A DNA stretch of 64,000 nucleotides from Jejuia sp040720935 (lineage in GTDB: Bacteria > Bacteroidota > Bacteroidia > Flavobacteriales > Flavobacteriaceae): the NCBI RefSeq assembly GCF_040720935.1, contig NZ_JBFDAE010000020.1, positions 1 through 64,000 on the forward strand. Reading direction: 5' to 3'. Positions 33,563 to 43,419 of this stretch are shown here, piece by piece. A model generated the notes under the pieces. It made no database searches. It had not been told where the DNA came from and saw only the letters and a list, made by a program, of their open reading frames with translations. The translations under genes and the position numbers were made by a program. Each line of letters starts with the position of its first letter. Positions within the stretch are counted from its first letter, which is position 1.

Positions 33563-36094
33563 ATGATAAAATCGTTGTATTTTTCGAAAGAAATCAGTCT
33601 CATTTTTGCTTTCTTATCTTTTGGGTTCATGACAATGGCTCAAGATGTAACTGTAAAAATAGATCCTAATTGCCAGCGCTTCCTTGGTGAGGTTTCAGAA
33701 TTGGACAGAACCAAATTTTTTTCTGTACATGATGTGGCAAGCGATACTGAATCCAATACATTTCGAACGGATTATAACGTTACCGGAGGTAGAAACTTTT
33801 GGGGACCTTATAATTTTGCGAAAAACCAAACAGGATCTGTAGGAGTATATCCCGCTTACAAAAATGGAAATGAGGATTTAAGAGCTGTAAAAAATGGTTT
33901 TGTAGCTACCGAGCATCCAGGAAATGTATTTTTAGACGGCTTAGATATAACAACCGCAGGTAATTGGGCGGTGGAGTATTTCAAGGACTTTGTAGATCAG
34001 AATGGCAGAAACGAATTCTTTGAGGTCATGAACGAGCCTTTTGTGCATGCCAAGGATTTTTACTCAGGGCCATGGAGTATTTCTGAGAATAATAGAATAA
34101 AATTGCAAATGACAAAATTATATGACGAAGTAGCAAAACGTATCCATGAAACCCCTGCATTAGATAATATGAAGGTTCTTGGCTATTCTAGTGCATGGCC
34201 TTCTATGGAGCGTGATGATTTTGGACATTGGAATGACAATATGAAAATGTTCATGGATAATGCTGGTGAAAACATGTTTGCTTTTTCAACGCATTTATAT
34301 GATGGGATTAATGTTACTGGACAAGACTCAAAACGTTCTGGAAGTAATTCCGAAGCCATTCTCGATTTAATTGAAAATTATAGTTATGTAAAATGGGACG
34401 CCATTAAGCCACATGCCATTACGGAATATGGGGCAATTGAAGAAGGATATGGAGATGATTATAGCGATATTGCCAGTGTGCAAACGGTACAATCCATAAA
34501 CCATATATTATTTAATTTATTGGAAAGAGAAGATAAGTTAGTGAATTCTATTCCTTTTATTACTGGAAAAGCGACGTGGCATATTACAGCAGCAAACAAT
34601 TATCAACCTTATCAAGCAGTACTTTTTAAACCTACAAATATTGGCGAGCCAACTCCTGCGGGTTGGGAATATACGCCAAGAATTCATTTTTACGAACTTT
34701 GGAAAGATGTGAATGGAAAACGCGTTATGATTAAAAGTGATCATCCAGATGTACAGGTTCAAGCATTTGTTGATAACAATAAACTATTTGTAGCTTTAAA
34801 TAATTTAGATGATACTACACAAACAGCAAACTTGACCATGTTGTCTAATGTAACTGGTTTAGTAGATGTGAAGATAAAAACGCTTAAAATTTATCCTCAG
34901 GTGATGCCAAACATGTCCATAGAAACTGTGACTACTGCTCCCAATGCTATAGCATTGATTAAAGGTGAAACAGCCTTGTTGGAATATACATTTACCGACC
35001 CCATAACTTTCGATAACGCGTTAAGGCAGAAAAAATACTATACTAAGGATCATTTACAAGCTATAGTAGCAAACTCACAGTTGCTTTATAGTTTTAACAC
35101 TATTTCAACAGGTAATGGTTTTGCTACCCTCAGAATGAGTATTGGTAGAAAACACAACGTTTCTAAGAAACCAATAGTAAAAGTGAATGGTAATACTATT
35201 GAAGTTCCTGATAACTATAAAGGCTACGATCAGGCGAATAGAGATGATTTTTTCGGAATGATAGAAATACCATTTTCAGCAGGACTTTTACAGGAATCAA
35301 ATACTGTGAGTGTCACTTTTCCAGATTCTGGCGGAAGGGTCAGTTCTTTAATATTATCTGTGGAATTGTATGATAATGCTCCAGATATTGGAGCTTTAGC
35401 CTCTGTGCAAAGTACTAGTAACTCATGTCCTGGTCAAACTAATGGCGTTATTACGGTAAACCCATTAGCGGCTGGTCCTTTTAATGTTACAATAACTGGT
35501 AACGGTTTAAACGATACCAATAGTTTTTCCAGTAGTTATGATATCACAGGTTTAGCTTCGGGCACTTATACGGTTGTAATCAGCTCTCCAACAAATCCTG
35601 ATGTAAAAACGGAATATGAAGTGGTTATTTCTGAACCAGAAAGTTTATCTGTTTCAGGTAAGCTAAACACAAATACAAAAAGTGTTACATATAGCTTAGA
35701 AGGAAGTAGCAGTTATAGTATAGAATTTAATGGCGAACAGTTTTCAACCACAGATGCTTCCATCGAATTGTATTTGAAAACAGGAAGTAACAGCATTAAA
35801 ATTAAAGGAGAAAAAGACTGTCAAGGTAAATTTGAAGATAACTTGTTTTTTAACGAAATTGTAGGTCATCCAAATCCGTTTACAAATCATCTAACCATAG
35901 ATTTAGGATTGGAAGATTCAGCAGCATTAAAAATATACAACACTTTAGGTGCTTTGGTTTATGATAAAGTGCATGACCCAATAAATCATCAAATAGACTT
36001 AGATACAAACTTTTTAAAAGAAGGGTTGTACATCATTTCAGTCGAAACGAAAGGAGTTTCTAAAAAAATAAAAGCTTTAAAAATTTCAAAATAA
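33563..36094 (+). CDS. GH86-family beta-agarase/beta-porphyranase (T9SS)
   Basis: 843 residues with a signal peptide cut near MAQ-D. The catalytic (beta/alpha)8 domain at ~50-400 resembles GH86: FFEVMNEPFVHAKDF with candidate acid/base Glu158, and HAITEYGAIEEGY with candidate nucleophile Glu288. Beta-sandwich domains follow to ~610, then a SprB-like segment (SNSCPGQTNGVITV, about 620-710) and a T9SS sorting domain (GHPNPFTNHLTIDLG to the end). GH86 enzymes hydrolyse agarose or porphyran of red algae, which defines the likely substrate of this locus. Confidence 0.85.
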   Translation: MIKSLYFSKEISLIFAFLSFGFMTMAQDVTVKIDPNCQRFLGEVSELDRTKFFSVHDVASDTESNTFRTDYNVTGGRNFWGPYNFAKNQTGSVGVYPAYKNGNEDLRAVKNGFVATEHPGNVFLDGLDITTAGNWAVEYFKDFVDQNGRNEFFEVMNEPFVHAKDFYSGPWSISENNRIKLQMTKLYDEVAKRIHETPALDNMKVLGYSSAWPSMERDDFGHWNDNMKMFMDNAGENMFAFSTHLYDGINVTGQDSKRSGSNSEAILDLIENYSYVKWDAIKPHAITEYGAIEEGYGDDYSDIASVQTVQSINHILFNLLEREDKLVNSIPFITGKATWHITAANNYQPYQAVLFKPTNIGEPTPAGWEYTPRIHFYELWKDVNGKRVMIKSDHPDVQVQAFVDNNKLFVALNNLDDTTQTANLTMLSNVTGLVDVKIKTLKIYPQVMPNMSIETVTTAPNAIALIKGETALLEYTFTDPITFDNALRQKKYYTKDHLQAIVANSQLLYSFNTISTGNGFATLRMSIGRKHNVSKKPIVKVNGNTIEVPDNYKGYDQANRDDFFGMIEIPFSAGLLQESNTVSVTFPDSGGRVSSLILSVELYDNAPDIGALASVQSTSNSCPGQTNGVITVNPLAAGPFNVTITGNGLNDTNSFSSSYDITGLASGTYTVVISSPTNPDVKTEYEVVISEPESLSVSGKLNTNTKSVTYSLEGSSSYSIEFNGEQFSTTDASIELYLKTGSNSIKIKGEKDCQGKFEDNLFFNEIVGHPNPFTNHLTIDLGLEDSAALKIYNTLGALVYDKVHDPINHQIDLDTNFLKEGLYIISVETKGVSKKIKALKISK

Positions 36095-36101
36095 AAAAAC
36101 T

Positions 36102-36806
36102 ATGTCAAGACATTATATATACACAGGGATTCTAGCATTAACCATAGTGCTATTTAGTTGTAGTGGAGGCGATTCGTCTGGAGATGGAGGAGATAAAATT
36201 CTACCGCCAGAGGCTACAAGCTTAATATCGCCAACAAAAGACGAAGAGTGTAAACAAGGCAACATAGTTTCAGATACAGAAAGCAATGTAAGGTTTGAGT
36301 GGTCTAAAGCAGATAATGCCACAAGTTACACATTGGTTATAAAAAACCTAGATACCAATACTACAGAAGAAAACACTACCAACGATGTAATAACGAGTAT
36401 TAAACTCCTAAGAGGTGTGCCATATTCTTGGCATGTGGTATCAAAAGCAAGCAATACTACTACCACGGCCACAAGCGAGACTTGGAAGTTTTATAATGCA
36501 GGCGAGGGCGTTAGTAACTATGCTCCTTTTCCAGCTGAAGTTGTAAGCCCAAATATAGGAGCAACAACAAATACAACGGTGTCTTTAGAGTGGACTGGTA
36601 GTGATATAGATAATGATATAGCAGCATACGATGTGTATTTAGATACCGCCAATCCTCCAACAAAACTACAGCAAGCAAATGAAACTGCGAATAAAATTAG
36701 TAATATCTCATTAACTGCGAATACCACATATTACTGGAGAGTAATTACTAAAGATGCTGCTGGAAATACATCTAAATCTCAAGTTTTTGAATTTAAAACT
36801 CAATAG
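36102..36806 (+). CDS. Lipoprotein with two fibronectin-III-like domains
   Basis: 234 residues with lipobox (VLFSC, Cys20) and a Gly/Ser/Asp-rich tether. Two Fn3-like domains follow: about 35-135 (VRFEWSKADNATSYTLVI, PYSWHV) and about 143-234 (VSLEWTGSDIDNDIAAYDVY, TYYWRVITKDAAGN). It begins 7 bp after the GH86 gene, so is co-transcribed. Likely surface-exposed and possibly glycan-binding, but no ligand site can be seen. Confidence 0.75.
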   Translation: MSRHYIYTGILALTIVLFSCSGGDSSGDGGDKILPPEATSLISPTKDEECKQGNIVSDTESNVRFEWSKADNATSYTLVIKNLDTNTTEENTTNDVITSIKLLRGVPYSWHVVSKASNTTTTATSETWKFYNAGEGVSNYAPFPAEVVSPNIGATTNTTVSLEWTGSDIDNDIAAYDVYLDTANPPTKLQQANETANKISNISLTANTTYYWRVITKDAAGNTSKSQVFEFKTQ

Positions 36807-36841
36807 TTTTTTAAATAATGAATTTTAAGTAAGATTGAAAT

Positions 36842-38371
36842 ATGAAACCCAAAGATTTACAAATTGCTTTTAATTTATTATTTATGTTATGCGTCTCTAG
36901 TGTATTTGCTCAAGATAGACCAAACGTAATTGTAATACTTGCAGATGATATTGGTACTGGTGATGTGTCTCATTATAGAAGATTACATTCAGATAACATA
37001 ATTGTAGAAACACCTACACTCGATAAACTCGTAAAAGAAGGTATTATTTTTACAGATGCACATTCACCCGCTGCATTATGCGCACCAACGCGCTATGCAA
37101 TCATGACGGGAAACCATTGTTATAGAAGTTATGCGCCTTGGGGCGTTTGGGGTGCTTACCAACCATCTCCAATTGAACCCAATCAGCTTACTTTAGGTAA
37201 ACTAATGAAAAACGCAGGCTATAAAACGTCTTTTTTTGGTAAATGGGGATTCGGTATGGATTTCGGTAGAAAAGATGATCCTAATAAAGTTTATAGAAGT
37301 CCTAGAAAGGAACATGAGTTAGATGTTGATATTTCTAAAGTTATCGATAAAGGGCCTGCGCAGAATGGATTTGATTATAGTTACATGTACCCAGCAGGAA
37401 TCCAGGCAGAGCCTTATGCCGTTTATGAAAATGGCATCATGAAACCATTAAAAGAAGATTCAGAAATAATTCTTATTACTCAGGAATATACCAAAGCTCT
37501 TGGGTTTAAATTAGATAAAAAAGCGGGCTTAGGCGATAGTCATTGGAATTCTTTTAATGCCGGTAAATTATTGGTTGATAAAGCCGTTGGTTTTATTGAA
37601 CGAAATAGCAAAAAGGAAACCCCGTTCTTTATGTATTATTGTTCTCAGGCAGTACACAAACCGCATACGCCCTCAAAAGAATTGAATGGCATTAAAATAG
37701 CAGGAACAACACCTTCTAATCATTTGGATATGGTTAAAGAGTTGGATATTCAGTTAGAAATGCTAATTCAAACATTGAAAAAACAAGGGGTTTACGATAA
37801 CACATTAATTATTTTCACGTCAGATAACGGAGGGTTATTGGTAAAAGAAACCTTGAATTCTGGACATAAATCATCAAGTATTTACAGAGGTGGAAAGAAC
37901 CAGCCATACGAAGGCGGAACAAGGGTGCCTTTTATAGCCTGGTGGCCAAATAAAATAAAAGGGAATATAATTTCCAATACGCCTGTATTGGGGATAGACG
38001 TAATGGCAACATTGGCAGATGTAACGCATCAAAAAATTGAAGGGAATAATGCTATGGATTCTTCTAGCTTATTACCAATTTTGTTAGGAGATAATTCATT
38101 AATCCCCCATGATTTTTTAATCACTCAAAGTGGTACTGGTAAGGAAACCATGATAACAGAAAACGGTTGGAAACTCATTATTCAATGTGATAAAAAGGAT
38201 AAAACGGATACACTTAGAAAACCAATTGCTTTATTTAATTTAAATGAAAATCCTCAAGAAAATGAAAAGGATAATTTGATTAAAAATGCTTCATACGCAG
38301 ATAAAGTAAATAGTTTATTCGAAAAATATAATAAAACCCGAGATAGTAAAGTTAAAACAGGAGTTCATTAA
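36842..38371 (+). CDS. Sulfatase (S1 type, formylglycine-dependent)
   Basis: 509 residues with a signal peptide cut near FAQ-D. Sulfatase hallmarks are PNVIVILADDIG (metal-binding Asp pair), TPTLDKLVKEG, and CAPTR with Cys80 in the C-x-P-x-R formylglycine motif. GKWGFG and FTSDNGG (second metal site) also fit. With GH86 it probably removes ester sulfate from algal galactan (for example 6-O-sulfate of porphyran). The exact subfamily is not assignable here. Last gene of the locus before the convergent regulator. Confidence 0.9.
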   Translation: MKPKDLQIAFNLLFMLCVSSVFAQDRPNVIVILADDIGTGDVSHYRRLHSDNIIVETPTLDKLVKEGIIFTDAHSPAALCAPTRYAIMTGNHCYRSYAPWGVWGAYQPSPIEPNQLTLGKLMKNAGYKTSFFGKWGFGMDFGRKDDPNKVYRSPRKEHELDVDISKVIDKGPAQNGFDYSYMYPAGIQAEPYAVYENGIMKPLKEDSEIILITQEYTKALGFKLDKKAGLGDSHWNSFNAGKLLVDKAVGFIERNSKKETPFFMYYCSQAVHKPHTPSKELNGIKIAGTTPSNHLDMVKELDIQLEMLIQTLKKQGVYDNTLIIFTSDNGGLLVKETLNSGHKSSSIYRGGKNQPYEGGTRVPFIAWWPNKIKGNIISNTPVLGIDVMATLADVTHQKIEGNNAMDSSSLLPILLGDNSLIPHDFLITQSGTGKETMITENGWKLIIQCDKKDKTDTLRKPIALFNLNENPQENEKDNLIKNASYADKVNSLFEKYNKTRDSKVKTGVH

Positions 38372-38401
38372 TTTTTTTGGAATTTAGTGTTTGTTTTTTT
38401 G

Positions 38402-38445
38402 TCCCGAAATTTCGGGATAATACCTCGTGAGCTTGCTTCGAGGTA
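38402..38445. terminator. Two hairpins between convergent genes
   Basis: TCCCGAAATTTCGGGA (38402-38417) and TACCTCG/CGAGGTA (38421-38445) lie between the ends of the sulfatase (+) and the regulator (-), with T runs on the + side. Probably terminate both genes. Confidence 0.6.
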
Positions 38446-38452
38446 GTTTATA

Positions 38453-41400
38453 TTAAGATTTAGTTTTCTTTTGCCTTACATATTCACTTGGTTTTACTCC
38501 AAATTGTTTTTTAAAGCATTTTGCAAAGTATGATGAGGTGTTAAACCCTGTCATATACATGATTTCTTTTACAGAAAAATCACTTTGTTCAAATAGCTGA
38601 ACGGCACGTTTAAGACGAATATTTCTAATAAATTCACTAGAAGATAGCCCGGTTATTTCTTTAAATTTTTTGTAAAGATTTGTTCTACTAAATCCCATCT
38701 CCTTAACCATCATTTCTACGTTAAAATCGGTATTCATCATGTGTTTCTCTACAATTTCAATCGCTTGATTTAAAAAGCGTTCATCAATAGATGTCACAGT
38801 AATTTCCTTTGGCTGTAATGTGATGTCAAGATTAAATTTGTCTCTTAATTTTTGGCGATGTTTTAAAATATTTGAAAGTTTCAGCTCTAATAATTCAATA
38901 TCAAAAGGTTTTCTGATGTAAGCATCGGCACCAATTTTTAAACCAATTATTTCATTTTCTTGAGATAATTTTGCGGTTAGCATTACCACAGGAATATGGC
39001 TCGTTTCTTTCTTGCTTTTTATGTGTTTACAAAATTCTATACCATCCATAATAGGCATCATAATATCGGTAATTATGATTTTCGGGTTTATATTTTGTAA
39101 TAGTTCAATGGCATCAGCGCCATTTTCTGCAGTATAAATCGTGTATTTTGTTTTAAGTGCCTGCTTAATAAAAATTCTAATATCTTCGTTATCATCAACC
39201 ACCAAAAGGGTTGGGGTTTCGCTACTCTCCTTAGAAAGACTTTCGTCAACAATGTCATCATTAATACCGATTGCCATGGAGTCTGATTCTGAAGAGCGCA
39301 CATGGAAATCACTTTCAGAAACATCTTTACAGGTAATTTCAGGTATATTGGTATAAGCTTTTTTTGCTTTGGGCAATCTTACGGTAAATGTAGTGCCTTG
39401 GTTAACCTTACTGTCCACTTTAATAGAACCTTGATGCAATAGGACTAAACTTTCAACAAAGGCTAAACCAATTCCCATGCCTTCAGAATTCTTTTTATCT
39501 TTATTTTTTTCTGAAAAAAAACGTTTAAAAATATTAGAAACTTTCACTTCGTCCATGCCGGCACCAGTATCTTTTACCTTAATCTCTATATAGCTTAAAT
39601 CGTTTTCTAGATTCAGGTTTTTTGAGCCTTCTATTTCAGAAATACTAACATTGATGATGCCACTTTCGGGAGTAAATTTGAAAGCATTTGACAATAGGTT
39701 ATTCATTATTTTTTCTACGGAATCATGATCAAACCAAGATTTGAGATTATTATTCGATGCTTCTACATTAAAGGCTATATGCTGCTTTCTTGCCATAAAT
39801 TGAAAAGGCTCGCTAACTTCTTTTATAAAATTAACGATGTTGCTATTGCGCATTACCAAGCGCATTTTTCCCTGATTGATTTTTCTGAAATCCAAGAGTT
39901 GAGAAATAAGCCTTAAAAGATAATCGGTATTTTTCTGCATGAGCTTGTACTGCTCTTGCTTAACCTCGTTTTCAAGATTATCACCTTGTTTTTGTAAAAA
40001 ATTTAGTGGTCCTTTAATTAATGTTAACGGTGTGGTAAACTCATGGGTAATGTTTGTAAAAAACTCAAGCTTTATTCTTTGAAGTTCATTGTTCTTTTCT
40101 TTTTCAAGATGCTCAAGCTCTAAAGCATGCTTTTTAGTGGTTTTAATTATGGTAAACCTTCGGTATAATAATAAGAGCCCTAATAAAATTAAGCTGTAAA
40201 CCAAAAATGCAAAATTAGTTAAATAGTACGGTGGTGCGACCGTAATTTTTAATAGTGAAGGGGTTGAATCCCAAACATTATCGTTATTGGAAGCTTTAAC
40301 TTTAAGGGTATATGTTGCAGGAGATAAATTGGTATAGGTAGCAAAACGCTTTTTTGAATTTGTGTAAATCCAATCTTTATCAAAGCCTTCTAGCATGTAA
40401 AGAAAGTTGTTTTTTTCTGGTGCAGAATAGTGCAAACCTGCGAACTCGAAAGAAAAGCTATTCTCTTTGTATTTTAGTTTTATGTGATCTGTTTGGCTTA
40501 TTGGATGTTTTAATATCACCCTGTTATTTAAGGTATCGCCAACATGGACAGGTTTGTTAAATACCGAAAACTTGGTAATTATAGTTTCAGCTTCTATAGG
40601 ATTATCTCTTATTTCTGAAGGGTTAAAAACATTAAATCCATTTGTTCCACCAAAAATTAAATCTCCATTTTTTCGTTTTAACCGTGCCAATTCCTGAAAT
40701 TCATTGTCCTGTAAACCATCATTAACATCATAATTTTTAAAAGTTTCATTGTCAGGGTCAAATTTTGAAAGCCCTTTGTTTGTGGAAATCCAAAGATTTC
40801 CATTGTCATCTTCAAGAATTCCTTTTACCACATTATTTGGTAAACCATCCTTTTCTTTATATGCCATAAATTTAGGTGGCGCTTTTCCAATAGGAGGAAT
40901 GTACTTATTAACGCCTCCACCAAAAGTGCCTATCCAAAGTATTCCTTTACTATCTTCAAATAACTCTAAAATATAGTCGTGACTTATACTGTTTTTATCA
41001 TCAGGGTTGTACTTGAAAGTTTCGAATTTTGGGTTTTCCTTAGAAATTTCATTTTTGGGCAACATAGAAAGCCCTTTTCCTGTGGCAAACCAAATATTAC
41101 CATCTTTATCTTCTTTGATATTTCTAATGATATTACTGGGAATACTTAAATAATCCCTCTCATTATGAGACAAATAATCCTTTTTGTAAGTATTCGAGGT
41201 TTTATCAAAAAGCCATCTGTTTATGCCTTTATTATAAGTGCCTATCCAAAGGTTTTTGTTGCTATCTTCTAAAATTGAAAAAACACTTCCTGTAATTGAA
41301 CTAAAATCAAAGTAATCGATTTGTTTTATGTTGTTTATATCGGTTATATCTAGCTGTAAAAGTGCCGAATAGTTCTCTCCACCAACCAAAAGTATTTTTT

Positions 41401-42676
41401 TGTCCTTTTTTTGAACTTCGGTTATCGCAAAGGTTTTTTGGATGTAGTCAAATTTCTTAAAACCTAAGTAGGAATTACTGTTTTCTTGTTTTGGTAACAT
41501 GTTTAGATCACCCCCCTCAGTTCCAACCCATAAATTTCCAGGGCTGTCTTCGTAGATCGATCTAATTTTGTCATAACTTAAACTAGCTGGGTTTAGGCTA
41601 CTTTTAATATGCAAAAATGGTTTTCTAGTGGGATCTAGTTTGTTTATCCCACCGCCATTTGTCCCAATCCATAAAATTCCGGTTTTATCCCTATATAAAG
41701 ATTTTATAATATTTTTACTTAAAGAATTTTTTTCTTGAGGATGATAAACATATTTATCTACCAGTTTAAGGTTTTTAAAAGAATTGGTAGTTTGAAATTT
41801 GAACAAACCCGAATCTGAACCTGCCCAAACCGTGTTTCCTTCAATACGAACACTATTAAAAGGAGTGGAGGTGTTACTATTAAAAGCGCGTTTTAGTGTA
41901 TTGGATTTAGCATTAGGGTTGTATGTGAAAAAACCATTATAAATAGCTAGTAACAGAATGCCATTTTCTATTTCACTAATACTTCTAACCATAAAGTTGT
42001 CTGAACTAACCAACTTTAAAGTATCTGGTAAATTATTATTTTCTTCTATTAATTCATATAAACCTTTGGTGGTGCCCACATATACTTTACCCTTGCTGTC
42101 TTCAAATACACTTAGTACGTTATTCAGTTGAGATTCTAGTTTGTTAAAATTAAAATGCTTGAAGGATACGGGTTCATTATTTAAATCAGCCACATTTAAT
42201 CCTTGTGTTGTTATGACCCAAATGCGGTTTTTGGAATCAACCAATATATCTTGAACATCATTACCGTTCAGACTGTTAGGGTCTTCGGGGTTATTAACAT
42301 AATGCGTAAAAGTTTCTGTTTTTCTGTTGAAGTAATTTACCCCTTTTCCGGAAGTACCTATCCATAAGTTCCCTTGCTCGTCTCCGTCTAACGCAAAAAT
42401 TAAATTACTATTTATGCTTTTTGGGTTGTTTGGATCTGGGTTGTAAACCGTGAAATTGTAGCCATCATATTTATTAAGTCCGTCATGGGTGCCAAACCAC
42501 ATAAAACCAAGATTGTCTTGGTAGATACAATTAACATCGTTTTGCGATAAACCGTCCGAAGTTCCTAAATGCTCAAAGAAAGCATCATTTTTTGTGTTTT
42601 GGGAATACATATTTAGAAGTCCGCATAAAAAGATGATGCAAACTAATACAGTGCTATAGTGTTTTTTTAAGTTCAA
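38453..42676 (-). CDS. Hybrid two-component system regulator (HTCS)
   Basis: 1407 residues. A signal peptide or anchor is followed by a large periplasmic sensor of repeated two-component propeller motifs (NLGFMWFGTHDGLNKYD, GILWIGTNGGG, GNLWISTNKGL) and a Y_Y_Y domain ending near the membrane segment (NFAFLVYSLILLGLLLLY). The cytoplasmic part has HisKA (NITHEFTTPLTLIKG, phospho-His), HATPase (GMGIGLAF), a receiver (LLVVDDNED, IITDIMMPIMDG) and a C-terminal AraC-type HTH. Such proteins bind oligosaccharide and switch on their neighbouring PUL, so it likely controls the galactan genes. Confidence 0.95.
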   Translation of the reverse strand: MNLKKHYSTVLVCIIFLCGLLNMYSQNTKNDAFFEHLGTSDGLSQNDVNCIYQDNLGFMWFGTHDGLNKYDGYNFTVYNPDPNNPKSINSNLIFALDGDEQGNLWIGTSGKGVNYFNRKTETFTHYVNNPEDPNSLNGNDVQDILVDSKNRIWVITTQGLNVADLNNEPVSFKHFNFNKLESQLNNVLSVFEDSKGKVYVGTTKGLYELIEENNNLPDTLKLVSSDNFMVRSISEIENGILLLAIYNGFFTYNPNAKSNTLKRAFNSNTSTPFNSVRIEGNTVWAGSDSGLFKFQTTNSFKNLKLVDKYVYHPQEKNSLSKNIIKSLYRDKTGILWIGTNGGGINKLDPTRKPFLHIKSSLNPASLSYDKIRSIYEDSPGNLWVGTEGGDLNMLPKQENSNSYLGFKKFDYIQKTFAITEVQKKDKKILLVGGENYSALLQLDITDINNIKQIDYFDFSSITGSVFSILEDSNKNLWIGTYNKGINRWLFDKTSNTYKKDYLSHNERDYLSIPSNIIRNIKEDKDGNIWFATGKGLSMLPKNEISKENPKFETFKYNPDDKNSISHDYILELFEDSKGILWIGTFGGGVNKYIPPIGKAPPKFMAYKEKDGLPNNVVKGILEDDNGNLWISTNKGLSKFDPDNETFKNYDVNDGLQDNEFQELARLKRKNGDLIFGGTNGFNVFNPSEIRDNPIEAETIITKFSVFNKPVHVGDTLNNRVILKHPISQTDHIKLKYKENSFSFEFAGLHYSAPEKNNFLYMLEGFDKDWIYTNSKKRFATYTNLSPATYTLKVKASNNDNVWDSTPSLLKITVAPPYYLTNFAFLVYSLILLGLLLLYRRFTIIKTTKKHALELEHLEKEKNNELQRIKLEFFTNITHEFTTPLTLIKGPLNFLQKQGDNLENEVKQEQYKLMQKNTDYLLRLISQLLDFRKINQGKMRLVMRNSNIVNFIKEVSEPFQFMARKQHIAFNVEASNNNLKSWFDHDSVEKIMNNLLSNAFKFTPESGIINVSISEIEGSKNLNLENDLSYIEIKVKDTGAGMDEVKVSNIFKRFFSEKNKDKKNSEGMGIGLAFVESLVLLHQGSIKVDSKVNQGTTFTVRLPKAKKAYTNIPEITCKDVSESDFHVRSSESDSMAIGINDDIVDESLSKESSETPTLLVVDDNEDIRIFIKQALKTKYTIYTAENGADAIELLQNINPKIIITDIMMPIMDGIEFCKHIKSKKETSHIPVVMLTAKLSQENEIIGLKIGADAYIRKPFDIELLELKLSNILKHRQKLRDKFNLDITLQPKEITVTSIDERFLNQAIEIVEKHMMNTDFNVEMMVKEMGFSRTNLYKKFKEITGLSSSEFIRNIRLKRAVQLFEQSDFSVKEIMYMTGFNTSSYFAKCFKKQFGVKPSEYVRQKKTKS

Positions 42677-43367
42677 AAGGAGATTTATTTATAAGAGACT
42701 AGTATCTCAAATATACCTATAAAAATAGAATAAAAAGAAAACTGGATTAAGAGGAAACCAAATAATTACTTAAAATGTTAGTTCAAGGCATTTTTTGTAA
42801 TATAATAGCGCCAACCAATTATTGCCATTTGTAGTTTGCTGGCTTTGGCTAAATCTAGTTTTTGCTTAGAATAACTAGGAAGTATAATTTTATTAACTCT
42901 CGCTAAAAATTTGAAAACATGCTTTTTCACGAATTTGTAACTGTTTTTACAAAAATAGTAAAACTTATTCTAGACTAAGCTTTACAGGTTTTTTGGATTA
43001 AATCATTGCTATAATAACAAGAATTAAATCAATTACAAATTTGGCAAGTGTCATCATGTTTTTAGGTTTTAAAGGGTTAATAATATCACTATTTTTTGAA
43101 GATATATATTTGCCAATATGTTTACCAAATGTTTTGATAGAAATCGATGCAGTTGAATAGGGATTTGTAAGTAAAAAAGAGGAATTGATTTCGGTATTTA
43201 TGTGACTGTCTTGTTTTGTGTGGTAAAATGTAATTTAAATAGATGTATGTTGTTTAAATATGAAATAATTGTAGGTGGTTTTTAGTCCAATTTTTAAAAA
43301 CCAAGGGCGTTTTCATAAAAAAATGAAACTATTTGTCGATTTCGTCTTTTTTTTAAACTTTATACAC
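42677..43367. other. Gene-free region before the BlaR1-like gene
   Basis: About 690 bp between the HTCS start and the terminator of the blaR1-like gene, very AT-rich. No gene of normal size is present. One 19-codon minus-strand frame encoding a hydrophobic peptide is listed separately. Confidence 0.6.
42998..43057 (-). CDS. Possible hydrophobic micropeptide (19 aa)
   Basis: A minus-strand frame starts ATGATG at 43057 and encodes MMTLAKFVIDLILVIIAMI, a single hydrophobic helix. It could be a small membrane peptide or type-I-toxin-like peptide, but there is no clear ribosome site and the length is within what chance allows in AT-rich DNA. Confidence 0.2.
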   Translation of the reverse strand: MMTLAKFVIDLILVIIAMI

Positions 43368-43397
43368 AAAAAAAGACACTCCTTTTAGAGTGCCTTT
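43368..43397 (-). terminator. Terminator of the blaR1-like gene
   Basis: Read on the minus strand, GGCACTC-TAAAAG-GAGTGTC (one G-U pair) followed by seven T. It lies about 22 bp past the stop of the minus-strand gene. Confidence 0.75.
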
Positions 43398-43419
43398 GAA
43401 CATTGTGTTTTTAGTAGGT

